The notes beneath the pieces are model-generated. The model worked only from the letters and a program-made list of their open reading frames with translations, did no database searches and was not told the DNA's origin. A program made the position numbers and the translations under genes. A DNA stretch of 64,000 bases from Lingula anatina (lineage: Eukaryota > Brachiopoda > Lingulata > Lingulida > Lingulidae), in NCBI RefSeq assembly GCF_001039355.2, contig NW_019774847.1, forward strand, positions 188,854-252,853. The letters run 5' to 3'. Positions 28,264-39,654 of the stretch are shown here, piece by piece (positions within the stretch are counted from its first letter, which is position 1; every line of letters starts with the position of its first letter).

Positions 28264-28597
28264 GGTATATACTGTAAATAAAATACCAGTCCAAAAATCA
28301 TATTCTAAATTACGGTTTTCAATAATCAACATTTAAATAAAACTTAAGTGTAACTTGAATAATCTAGCTGTATCGAAGACTCGCAATTCAGTGCTACTTG
28401 TAGAATATGTGTCCACATCCCCTACCTGTCACTGTGAGAGTGTGACTGTGAGTTGACTGTTCAACATAAAACTAAAAACTAAAACCTGGATTTACCTGGT
28501 CATAGGGATTCTTTTCAAGGAGCTGAGTACAAAGATTAACACACTGTTCGAATTTGCGTCTTCGGAAAAAACTATAAGCTAGAAACATTGGATCCAT
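23327..28597 (-). CDS. TTC8: TTC8 / BBS8, BBSome tetratricopeptide subunit
   Basis: TTC8 is a TPR subunit of the BBSome, the coat that moves membrane proteins in and out of cilia. Coding exons 5' to 3': 28597-28496, 28141-27960, 27385-27226, 27009-26875, 26471-26386, 26109-25911, 25355-25216, 24885-24714, 24201-24079, 23852-23769, 23443-23327. They sum to 1500 nt (499 aa plus TAG), and all phases match. The N-terminus MDPMFLAYSFFRRRKFEQC, the basic linker RPGTQSGRPGTMEQAIKTPR, the KDWWWKVQLGKC block, TPRs from about residue 170 onward (YREAERQFKSA, NNLGLCCFYAQQYDM, HAEAYNNLGVLELRKGH) and the C-terminus LLKQLKQHFSLL all match the family, whose human member has 505-515 residues. The start is the first ATG, and the protein length supports it. 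It is divergently paired with DHTKD1. The second exon's acceptor sits about 45 bp from a long TA repeat. Confidence 0.96.
23997..24042. repeat. (TA)n microsatellite in TTC8 intron
   Basis: Pure TA tract beginning 36 bp past the donor of the TTC8 exon 24201-24079. Confidence 0.95.
25107..25152. repeat. (GC)n-(AC)n microsatellite in TTC8 intron
   Basis: Compound alternating tract: about 6 GC units followed by about 17 AC units, strongly Z-DNA-prone, in the intron following exon 25355-25216. Confidence 0.95.
27774..27924. repeat. Near-perfect hairpin element (MITE-like)
   Basis: Two ~70-bp arms, inverted copies of each other, around a ~10-bp loop (27844-27853). The outer ends read AAAGCCAGTTTTGG and CCAAAACTGGCTTTT. 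Arm identity is very high, implying a recent insertion or a constrained structure. It lies in the TTC8 intron between exons 28141-27960 and 27385-27226, only 36 bp from the splice donor of the former. No ORF; it could be a foldback MITE or a small-RNA-generating hairpin. Confidence 0.85.
28188..28258. repeat. (AT)n microsatellite, ~71 bp
   Basis: Pure AT tract in the first TTC8 intron, ending about 47 bp upstream of the acceptor of exon 2, i.e. in the branch-point neighbourhood. Confidence 0.95.
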
Positions 28598-28657
28598 GTT
28601 CCAAAATTGCGGTGTAAAATTTTCAGTCGGCTGTCTCTAATGACTCTTCAGGTATTT

Positions 28658-28668
28658 CAATATGGCGG
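28658..28668 (+). promoter_or_regulatory. YY1-like motif (CAATATGGCGG)
   Basis: Matches the AANATGGCGG core, 61 bp upstream of the TTC8 ATG. YY1 sites in this position are common around start sites of housekeeping genes. Confidence 0.4.
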
Positions 28669-28863
28669 GGATTTGATACATCGGCAATTATTATTTTATG
28701 ACTTAAAGTTTTTTAACAATCAAGATTTATAGAAAAATATTTTTAAATTAATTAATTTATTTTTATTGCTTCTTCCATAAAAAGAGGACAAATAAGTCGT
28801 TTTATTACCTTCGGAATCATTTAATATTTGGTAATTATTCTGGATCGAGAGTATTATTTGCCG

Positions 28864-28885
28864 TCAAGGTCAACAAACGAGGTCA
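28864..28885 (+). promoter_or_regulatory. ERR/NR5A-type half-site plus second AGGTCA
   Basis: TCAAGGTCA at 28864-28872 is the extended half-site bound by monomeric nuclear receptors such as ERR or NR5A; another AGGTCA follows at 28880-28885 in the same orientation (7-bp spacing). It lies 29-50 bp before the DHTKD1 ATG. ERR is a known regulator of mitochondrial enzyme genes in animals; a role here is inference. Confidence 0.35.
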
Positions 28886-28913
28886 CCGAATCGGCACACA
28901 TCAGGACACACAG

Positions 28914-31900
28914 ATGTTGTCGGCGTGTAAATTATCATCACGTCAGTGGCTGTCGGGTTTGTCAGCATACTTTAGACGTTCACCGGGAGCCTGCTATCAC
29001 ACCAAGCATTCCGTATACGGATATAAACTGCCAACTCAGACACAAGAAAACAACGAGCTTGGTTCTAGCTCAGGTATTGCCTGCTTAACTGCACAATTAA
29101 AATAACGCAGCGTGTTCTACAACTGTGTACATATTTAGTAATTGCTTTTTATTTTCTTACTGCTTGTATATCGTATTGACGTGTCGTTAAAACTAATGAC
29201 GATCGGGCATGGTTGAAAACTTATTATCGCAAAGTATACTAAAATTCGGAGGTGTGCCAAAATTATGCGATCTGATTGGATGATCGTTTCAATTCTGCCA
29301 ACATGCAACTTTTTATTTTCCACTATCTTAGATTATGCCCTTAGTGTCTTCATATTGTCATATATGCAAAATATAATATATAAAATTACGTTTTTCTTCC
29401 AAAATTTATTTTTCGACATTAGAAGACCCCATTTTGATCCAAAATCAGATAGAAAACAGCAATTTACTGAGATTGGTGACAGCATATCGAAGACATGGAC
29501 ACAGAAAGGCAGCCCTTGATCCCCTAGGGAGACTTAAACCACAGTAAGTACTTTTAGGAACGAAAGCTCTTATCACAACAAGTGGTATCCTAGTACTTTA
29601 TCGATGCAGTGTGTAATGGTACTGGTACATTTGGAGAGGCACTATATATACAGTAGTTTGTGCTAGTATATACCCAGTACCTTGACAGGCTTGGTACATG
29701 TATGCTACAGATCTAGTGTTTGAATCCTTATAAATGTCAAGTTTACACAACTTCACATCTTGCTTTTTAGTTCATTAATTGGTTGTTTGCAGTGCGAAAG
29801 CTACATTTAGTAAACCATGCCTGAAATAAAAGGACCATAATTAAGTTTACATGTTACTTTTTAAATTTTTTAAAGATCAAATATATTTAAATGTGGGTGA
29901 TCTTTTCATTTATTCAAAAAAGGGAATGTGCAGAATTGGATCCTGTCTACTATGGGTTAGGTGAGGCTCAGTACACTGCTCACAATCTTTATGGCATCCT
30001 GCACAGTGGATCGGAGTCTGCCACCACTGAAGAGGTCTTGCAGTTCTTGGAGCAAACTTACTGTGGAAACAGTGCAGTGGAATTTGAACATTTGCCTGTA
30101 AGCACATGAGAGGTCTTTATTATTATTGTCAACAGTTTCATTGTTTTTAAAAGATTTTATGCCTTTTTTTAATGAAAGTTTCTTTCGGTTTTCCTTCCTC
30201 TTTTTTTAGTAATATATTTTCATAAGCTACTGGGATTGAAATTTACAATGCAAGTGCATATTATCATAATTAGAAGTTCAAGATTACAAAAATATTCTGT
30301 TAAGTATGATTTATGTTGTTAAAATCTGTCATTCAGTTGTTTTAATTAAATCTCATACCCAATATTCCAGTCACTGGAAGAGAGGAACTGGTTTGCCAAA
30401 AGATGGGAAGAAAGCCAATTTGAAGAAATTTCAAAGGATAAAAAGATTGCATTAGCAAACCTTATGCTCAAATGTCAGGTACCCTTGCTTTTTTTAATGG
30501 TTAAATTGGCATTGATAAGTTAAAGATTATGAAAAAAACTGGCATGAATTTTGTCTACTTCTCAATTCATAAAATCATTTATATTAGTTGAATCAATATT
30601 ATGTAAAAAGAATGTATGATTCAATTAAAAGCCATCTTAAATCAGACATTTGAAAAGGTAAATGTACATAAGTCATTTATTTGAAAATGAATGTTATCGA
30701 ATGGTGCATTTATTAGAAAAATTTCAAAGAGATGCATTTCAATGGACCATGCTGTCTTTCTTCATAATCTTCCAAAATATTCAATAATTTGGTGATATAC
30801 AAATTAAATAATAAAATATGTGGATCTGTTTTGTGGATCTGATATATAATATTTTATTAAAAAGCTGAAAGAAAATGTCATATGAAATATGTTTTTCACA
30901 TTTTAGGCTTTTGATCACTTTCTTCACACTAAATTTTCCACTGTGAAGCGGTATGGAGGTGAAGGAGCAGAGAGCATGATGGGATTTTTCCAAGAAATAT
31001 TTGAAAGATCTGCTGAGTGTAAGTACAGACTTGTAATATTAATATTTGATGTTGAAAAATAAAAACCTTGAAAATTAGTAATCGCTGTGTTAGTTAAGTG
31101 CAAGTTGTAGAGATTTACACACAAGCTGAAGTTCACCTGTTTTCTGTATTTATATGAACTGATTTTTAATCTAAATGGCATTTATATATATATATATATA
31201 TATATCCCACATATGCCAGTAGTACTTTCTGCTTTTGTTTTACAGATAACATTCAGGATGTTATAATTTGTATGCCCCACAGAGGAAGACTAAATTTGCT
31301 GACATGCATGCTCAAATTTCCACCAGTGCAGATGTTTCAGAAGGTATTTTTTCTTTTGAAATATTCAGTTCTTAGGAATGTAGTAGTAATAATATAACTT
31401 TGATTGATTATATTTTATTATAGATCCAAGGAAGTAGTAATTATGATCTGTGAAAGAGGTAAACCTTGGACTGTTGCATAATGAATAAAAAATAGATATA
31501 CAATCATTGGCTGAGTTTAACTGTCTTGGCAACTCTTACACTGACCTTTCCAACTTTCTTTTGTAGATGAAAGGCATCAGTGAATTTCCTCCTGGTGTGA
31601 AAGGCAGTGGGGATGTCTTGTCTCATCTAAGTAAGTGAAACAGAGCAGGGTGAAAAGTGATTCATGTTTGTGTCCTTAATACTATTAAAACAAAATTTGA
31701 TTACATAAATTTAGATTTTAGAATGCATATTTTTAATATGTAGGTTTATTGAAAATAATAAGTATTTATATAATTTATGCTGTTGTACCCCAGAGACTGA
31801 ATTTAGCAAGTTTGTCTCCAGCAAATGGAGATTTTATGAAAAAAAACAGCATTGATAAATATGAAAAATCACTTCAATAATATACATGATTTAACTTTGA

Positions 31901-34900
31901 TATTTTCATGGACTAATATCTATTTTAAAATGCTACTTTTTCAAAAAATATTTCAGCTTCTTCAGTAGATTTAGATTATGGTGAAAAGAAGATCCATGTC
32001 ACAATGATTCCAAATCCATCTCATCTGGAGGTCAGTAGATAATTTGTCTCCAACAATAATTTAGCATATAATGTGAGCTGCTGCCTGGTTAGCTTCCATG
32101 GAATATCTTAATAAGTAGCAAGATTTATTGTGGCAGGATGACACATTGGTTTAAATTTTGACATGGGGAAGACGGGGTCATGTTGCAAAAGCTGTTAGCA
32201 ATATGAATTATGAAAACTGGTCATGTTTGCATAGGCCAACAACCCAGTAGCTGTTGGTAAAGCCAGAGGAAGACAACAGACACTTAAAGATGGAGATTAC
32301 TCTGATGACCCAGCTGCTGTGATGGGGGATAAGGTGCTGTGTCTACAAGTCCATGGAGATGCATCATTCTCTGCACAGGTGTGGGATTTTTTTTTATTCA
32401 ATATACATTTTGATAAATATATTTATGAGGCGGATTTCCTTGTACTATTTATATACAGACTGCTGGCATGTTTGGTTTTTATTCTCATTCTCAGATTTAT
32501 ATTTGAAAATAAGTAAGCATTGTGGTTTTGTTGATTTACAATGGGAAAACAAACTATGACAATTTGATTTTTGGAAGGAAAAACAGTAGTGTTTAGTAAG
32601 ACCTACAAAAAGCCTGACTGATGTTGAAATCAATGTTTTAGGGTGTGGTTGCAGAAACCTTTGTGATTGCCAACACTCCACATTTCACTGTGGGAGGAAG
32701 TGTGCACCTCATAGTCAATAACCAGCTGGGATTCACTACGCCATCTGAGAGGGGAAGGTATGGTTCAAAATGATTTTAGTATATCAATAACAGCAAGGAA
32801 ATTTTGCTTATAAATCGAATGATGAGAGTTTGTGTAATTGCTACTGTTTTTTGTTTCAGATCATCTCTGTATTGCAGCGATTTGGCAAAAATGAATGATT
32901 GTCCCGTGATACATGTAAATGGAGATTACCCTGAGGTATAGCCATGAATAAGCACTATTTTTATAAAAAATGTTGACATCCAAGCATATGTTAAGTGTAC
33001 AGTATGTTTATTGCGCACCTATTTTAGGATAATTTTATTTGAACATACATACATTAGATATGTGTAGAACATAAAAATATAGGTTATGGAGAATAATTCT
33101 ATTTTACAGAAATGTAAATTTACATATAAAGCCATACTTCTCAAAATCAAGTTTTGGATAACCATTATTGTGTCTCCTATTTTAAGGATGTACCAACTGC
33201 CAAAAAATCAAGAGTTTTTTTAACCCATGTTATGAACAGACACAATTAAATATATATGTTAAACTTTGAACTGTTTATCTGTCAGCATTGCTGTCTATTT
33301 GTAATTTCCATTTTAGGAAGTAATTAGAGCTACCCAGCTTGCCATGGAATACAGACAGAAATTTAGAAAAGACATTGTGATAGATCTCATCTGTTATAGA
33401 AAATGGGGCCATAATGAGTTAGATGACCCCTCGTTTACCCAGCCACTTATGTATGAAATCATCAAGAACAGAGCCAGTGTACCAGATCTCTATGCAACGA
33501 ATATTGTAGTAAGTGAATTAAAGTATTGAGAAGTGACTAATATCATAGCATAAGCTTATGCAGTTTTATTGGTCTTCATTTAATTTTTTTGCCCGATTAT
33601 CTTCCGTAGGTTGATAAGCTCGTCCTTATCAAACTGAAATCTGATTTAAATTTGTATTAAGTGCATACCCATATTGTAGAGTCTAAAAGCATTTTGTCAT
33701 GCTTCTGATGTATTAGCAAAATGTTCATTTTAAGATGATAAGGGATGTACCATGAGAGTACATGTTGTTTGTAGTCATTTCATTAAAAATGGGTTTAATC
33801 ATTTTCCAGTGCATTCATATTATCTTGCATTGAAACCTTTTCAGGAAGCAGGTCTTTGTTCTAAGGAGGAGTTGGACTCAGCAGTAGCCAGTTGGAACAA
33901 AGAACTCATTGATGAAATGACCAATATTGATACTCACATTCCCAAGGCAAGGGTGTAGTGTGACTTTTTCCATTATAAATAGAGCATCTTTATGAAGTTT
34001 GATTCTGAATATATATTTTTCAAATTGTTAACAGTTTACAACATCTAAACTAATTTCAGAGAAAGAGAGAGAGATATTGGAGGAAGCTGACATTCTTTTA
34101 AAGTTTTGTTTTGCTCTTTAGGCATATCACTTGGAGAAGCACTGGTCAGGCTATGTCCAAGCACCTGCCAGTCTAACAACATGGGACACTGGGGTGCCCA
34201 CTGATCTCCTGAAGTATATTGGTGCTAAGTCTGTGGCAGTACAGGATGATGTGGTGAGGTTTCATTGCTACACCCCACAATAATGTAGTGGTGTTATACA
34301 TGTAACAAATATTAGGGAATAATTCTGTTCAAGAATAACATTTTGCTTTCCACATATAAATACATGTGCAAGGTAATTTTTGTGATTTTTGTTATAATAA
34401 ATGTGTCTTGTTGACCAGACATTTTAAAATCCTGCTAATTTCCCTACCTGTATTCAATATTTAGTTGTAGTGGTAACACCCAGGGCAAGATCTAAAATTT
34501 TGAAAAGGAGCATTTGATTTTTACAGGCAGTTCATAATACGCTATCTAAGCATCACATTGGCAAGCGTGTTCAGCAGATAGAGGATGGGTCTAATTTGGA
34601 CTGGGCAACTACTGAAGCCTTGGCTGTAGGCTCTTTACTTTTGCAAGGCAAGTAGGAAGTATAAGCAGTATTTTACATTCCCAAGTCTAAAGTGAAGGCA
34701 ACTTGCTGGGGAATGTGAAATATTAAGTTGTTACAGCATTTAAATTTATACTAAGTAGTAATAACACAGAATTAGTATTATGATAGTGTGCTTAGGAAAT
34801 TAAACTAAGATGTCTAGAAGGTTCTGATAATTGTTCTGTTGTGAATGCTCTAAAAAAAGAAAAAAAAAACAACTATAAAAAACCTTTGTCTTTCTTATTT

Positions 34901-37900
34901 CTCCTTGAATGTAATTTTGCAAAATTTGTATAACAGGTTACAATGTGAGATTTTGTGGACAGGATGTAGGGAGGGGCACTTTCAGCCATCGTCACATGAT
35001 GCTGGTCGACCAATCGCATGATGGGATTTTCATTCCTCTTAACCACATGACGGAACATCAAACGGGCTTTCTTGAGGTTTGAGAAACTGTAGACTTACTG
35101 AACTTACTTTAGAATTTTGAATAATTTTTCAATTGATTTATATCATAATTATAATTTCATAAAAAATTATACTGAATAAAACATTATTTATGTCATATTG
35201 ATAGTGTTCAGTGCTGCAAAATAATCCATCTTGTTGTATAAACTTTACAAGAAGGAAAATGGTTGTTTTCCTCACAGGTCTGCAATAGTGCTCTTACGGA
35301 ACTTGCAGCTCTTGGCTTTGAATATGGTATAAGTATAGAAAATCCTACATCCTTAGTCATTTGGGAGGCGCAGTTTGGAGATTTTTTCAATGGAGCTCAA
35401 GTTATAATTGATACATACATTGCCTCCGGTGAAAGTAAGTATGTGCTCACAAATTGAAGGTTAATATGTTTGGACAGACTAAGGCTTCATTCACATGCAA
35501 TATCTATTTTCTAAATTCTATTTTCTATTTGCGGTATGTCTTATAATCATGGTCTGTGCCCTGAATATCCCACGGCGTAATTACTGGCAGCGCGAGCCAG
35601 TTACTATTAGTTACTATAAGTAACTGGCTTGCACTGCCAGTAATTACGCGGCGGGATATTCAGGGCACAGACCATGATCATAAGATAGCGAGAATAGAAA
35701 ATAGATTTTTAGAAAATAGACATTCCATGTGAACAAAGCCTAAAAATGTTTAATGTCTGAAAGTGTTAATTAGATTGTAAGTCCTTTTTTGCAAAAATTG
35801 TCAACAATATTTATAATTAAAACTACTTTAACATGCCTAGTCCATTCCATACAAATGTTAATAGAATGACTTTTGTTATTTTAGACTCAAAACTTTTTCA
35901 TTGTATTTCATATTAGCCAAATGGCTCCTACAGAGTGGCTTGGTGATGTTGTTACCCCATGGTATGGATGGTGCAGGCCCTGAGCACTCTTCTTGCAGAA
36001 TTGAAAGATTCCTACTGGTTGGTACATGTACTTTAACATGTATACCAATGCCATATATGTAGAGAGCCAAATATCTGTAATCATTTTATATATATGGTGG
36101 GTTAAAGTTTGTGAAAGCTTTCAGCAAACTCTCTTAAAAGAGTTTTTGTGATATGTATTTTTCTTTGTTTTCTTCTTGTCTTTCTTTCATGTTGTGTTTG
36201 TACAGTTGGTTGCCTCAAAACATAGTTTCACCATTTGTCACATAAAGGTATAGAATTAAGACATCCATTATTTTTGACATACCCCCCACCCACCACCAGT
36301 TACTTTGAAGGGTTTAAATTCAAATGACAAACCACAAACTTCATATTTTGATCAGCAATGTGATAGCAAGGAAGATGGTTTTGATGGGGATGATGTCAAC
36401 TGGCAAATTGTAAATCCCACAACACCTGCCCAGTATTTTCATCTCCTCAGGAGGCAGGTAGGTACCTTTAAAATCAATTTTGATTCTTTCATTTTATAAA
36501 ATATTTTACTTTGTGTATTTTTCAATTTAAGTTTTAGCCATTAAGACATGATCAGAGCAAAAAATTGCTATGAAATGTAATGGGCAGCATCTTGAGGTAG
36601 CCCAAAGTATCATAAATTGAAGCATGATTTTGCTGGATTTGGAGGAAGATTTGGAGAAGAGTGGAGTCAGAAATTATGTTAGATCATTGACTGCAGAGCA
36701 TCAACTAAAATAGCTTATATGATAGAACAATATGATTTCACCATTTTTTTTTTTTTTTGTATCTCACTTTTCCAAGATGACATACCCTTATAGCTTTGAA
36801 GGTTTTAAATAAGTTAACCCCACTTCCTGAGGATCCTTGCACTTTATCTAATCTCATATGACATAATGCTCTGCTGTCAGTCTCTTCTTAGGCATTATTA
36901 TTTGCTTATTATAATAATATATTAATTAATGTACTTTTAAAGATTTATTAACATATATAAAAATGATTTGAATATTGTCTTGTTGGTTTGCTTTGTAGAT
37001 GGTGCGGAATTTCAGAAAACCCCTTATTGTGGCCTCTCCTAAGATGATATTGCGGCTTCCTGCAGCTACGTCAAGCTTGTTGGATCTGGCACCAGGCAAG
37101 ACATTCTGTCCAGTACTGGGAGACAATGAAATAGATGGCAGTGCTGTCAAGAGGGTAGTGTTCTGTTCTGGGAAGCACTACTATGCCTTGCATAAACAGA
37201 GAGAAACAGTTGGAGCTAAAGATACTGCACTTATCAGACTTGAGGTATGTATGGTTCATACTAATAGATAATGGAACTTTAAATTAATTTCCCATAAGGA
37301 AAGGGACGTTTTTGAAAATGAAAGGTTGGCTCAGATGAAGTCTGGTGTATGAAAGTTATTATACATTACTTTTCAGGGTAGATAAATGTTCACAGCCTAA
37401 TAATTATATTGATTTATTAATTGATTTTGTCTTATGTACTTTGTTGACAGGGGTACAGGTGTAAAGTAAATGTTGAGCACTTTTATAATATTAAAAACTG
37501 TGTACTTTTTAATACAAATTTCAAAACTTTTTTTTATTTCAACAGTGTCTCTGTCCATTCCCAGCAGAATCTCTTAGGCAAGAATTGAACAAATACAAAA
37601 GTGCTACAGGTAGGTTAAAATTACAAGCTTTTACACATGATTTATGGCAGATAATATCTAAAAATCTGCAAAATGAACTGCTTTTTTGCCAGTACTCAAA
37701 TCATGAAGTTCCAGAATAATAATATCAATTTTATGATAATCATATTCTCATCAAATGCAAACTGTATATTCTGGATGTTTTAGAATTCATTTGGAGTCAG
37801 GAGGAACACCAAAATTCAGGAGCCTGGTCCTTTGTAGCACCAAGATTTGAAAAAGTTGTCGGCTGCAAGGTAAAAAGAAAAACTAATTTTGTTTTTTAAA

Positions 37901-38388
37901 ACTGGTTATAAACTGGGTTTTTTTTCTTTTTTGGTGACTGCTGTACTGTATTTTTAAATGAAATTGTAAAATAACAAACAATTTATGAAACAAAGAACTG
38001 AGAATGGATAATGTAAATGAATTGTACAGTAAAAATTGAGAAATTTGAATAAGTAGTGAAATTCTTACACTTTCTCTGGCAACCAAGAAAAGAAGATAAT
38101 GTAATATTTTAACTACTTGTGTTTAAATAGAATTTAGAGAAGCACATGTACTCGTTGAACTTTATAGAAATACATACGGTCAATAAATTTTATAGGGAAG
38201 CTACTTGCAAAATTTAGATTCTTATGTAAAGATTTAATATTCCTCTTGAATAATGCTATTATTTCTATTTCAATCAGCTGGCATATGTTGGACGTGGACC
38301 GCTGGCAGCACCTGCAGTCGGCATTGGACAAGTGCACCAGAGAGAAGTTCTGGACATATTGGAAAGAACATTTGCCAAAAACAAATAA
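28914..38388 (+). CDS. DHTKD1: DHTKD1, 2-oxoadipate dehydrogenase E1 (mitochondrial)
   Basis: Thiamine-diphosphate E1 that decarboxylates 2-oxoadipate in mitochondrial lysine, hydroxylysine and tryptophan breakdown. Coding exons: 28914-29073, 29453-29543, 29923-30097, 30371-30478, 30907-31018, 31246-31343, 31567-31630, 31957-32030, 32235-32378, 32642-32757, 32860-32935, 33317-33508, 33845-33946, 34122-34253, 34527-34647, 34937-35076, 35278-35434, 35917-36017, 36356-36457, 36999-37244, 37546-37609, 37784-37869, 38278-38388. This gives 923 aa (human 919). The N-terminus is Arg/Ser/Ala-rich like a transit peptide, then SVYGYK. E1 signatures: [106 protein letters not shown]. The second exon, [10 protein letters not shown], retains a linker that human DHTKD1 has in altered form. 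Two introns use GC donors. The exon 18/19 border is ambiguous: the alternative 36021/36300 also keeps frame and adds 20 residues. Confidence 0.96.
31182..31205. repeat. (TA)n microsatellite in DHTKD1 intron
   Basis: Pure TA tract about 40 bp upstream of the acceptor of exon 31246-31343. Confidence 0.9.
35483..35740. repeat. 258-bp foldback element (MITE-like) in DHTKD1 intron
   Basis: Two ~120-bp inverted arms meeting near 35612. Ends read GGCTTCATTCACATG and CATGTGAACAAAGCC, flanked by TA on both sides, which fits a TA target-site duplication as made by Tc1/mariner-like elements. The arms differ by a few substitutions and small gaps, including a CACGGCG/CGGCGGG stretch that is far more GC-rich than the intron. 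No ORF, so it would be non-autonomous. Confidence 0.85.
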
Positions 38389-38637
38389 AACTATTTCAGA
38401 GAAAGGTGCTGATAAAATGGGTTTAATCATCATAATTATGATATGCACTGTCAGAAGAACATATCCAGTGAAATACATCCAAAATGTTTCAAGTAATGTG
38501 TAAGATTGATGTAAGATGTAGAAAGTATTAAGCGCTTAGGATAAAGCATTGTAACAACATTCAGTATTACATTTTTAAATTATTTAACAATAATTTATCA
38601 GTCACAAATTCAGACTTACACATTTGAAATGTTTTAA

Positions 38638-38643
38638 AATAAA
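38638..38643 (+). terminator. Candidate poly(A) signal for DHTKD1
   Basis: AATAAA, 250 nt downstream of the DHTKD1 stop; the surrounding sequence is AT-rich. Another AATAAA overlaps the stop codon itself (38384-38389) but would leave no 3' UTR. Confidence 0.4.
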
Positions 38644-39654
38644 TTAAGCATCTGTTCTGATTCTCATACAAGATACAGCACTAAATGAAGGAAAGGTTGT
38701 GATTAGGGAAATTTTACCATGAAGTCAGATATTTTATGCATAATATCTTTAAACATTAAGTAAGGTATATTATAGTGTGCTTCTAAATTCCTGGTTTTGC
38801 AATCTCATGTCATGAACTGAAAATCATGTAACTTTTATTTATTGTGATTGGCATTTTGGGGATGGATTCACTCTTTTTTATGTTCAATAATATGTGCTTA
38901 TAAAGAACACAATGCACATTTTTCTTGTTTTTTAAATCTCAGAGGTGCATTTTTCTTCATCAGATGAACACAATTCATATGCAGTTTGCATCTTAATTCT
39001 AGCAGAGACTTCTTGCATCTGGATGCAGATACCCATTAGCCAGTGATGGTGAAGTGGGTTGTTCCTGTATCATAGATTTTACTATGAGGATGCAAGCTTC
39101 CACATTCACCATTGCAAAGTGCTGAAAATCAAATCACTAGAGATGACCATAGATATCACTGACCGTTGCTTTTGTCTGAGTTTGTACATGAAATGTTTTG
39201 AAAATGTGCACTGGCAGGGTTGGTCCAATCTGTGTTTTAACCGAAAAGAAATGACTACATTGAAAATGTCCATGTTCCTTAATTTTAAGGTTAAAAAATT
39301 TGGCTTTCATAGGTGCTGAACTCTTCTCCTGGTTGGTGATATTACTTATTGACGCTTGTGACTAAACGTAATTAAATATAGTTGTGCGAGATTCCTTACA
39401 AAATTAGTATCTTACTGAGTGACTAAAACTAAAAGGAGGCACTTTTAGTTTATGACCTTTCTTGGAAGGGGAAATGATTTATTTCGTCCCTCTTTTTCAA
39501 AGATGTACAGCAATTTGAGCGAGTAATGATCATTTATGCATTTTGCATTCCCCTCATAATATACAGTAACACCTTACGTTAGATATAACATTGTTTGATG
39601 TACGTATGATGCTGTTGTCGAGTGCTTATGTTCATTTTATTTCTTGTTATATAG

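Larger units (their letters stand above)
28598..28913. promoter_or_regulatory. Shared divergent promoter, TTC8 / DHTKD1
   Basis: Only 316 bp separate the start codons of TTC8 (minus) and DHTKD1 (plus), so both 5' UTRs and core promoters must lie here. It contains a YY1-like motif near TTC8 and an extended nuclear-receptor half-site near DHTKD1, listed separately. No TATA box is placed convincingly, and I could not find a clear RFX X-box, which many cilia genes carry. Confidence 0.7.

Noticed and set aside
39059-39319. 86-codon ORF after DHTKD1
   Set aside because: Probably 3' flank; no motif and no phase-compatible link to the exon-like pieces from 39655 could be shown.
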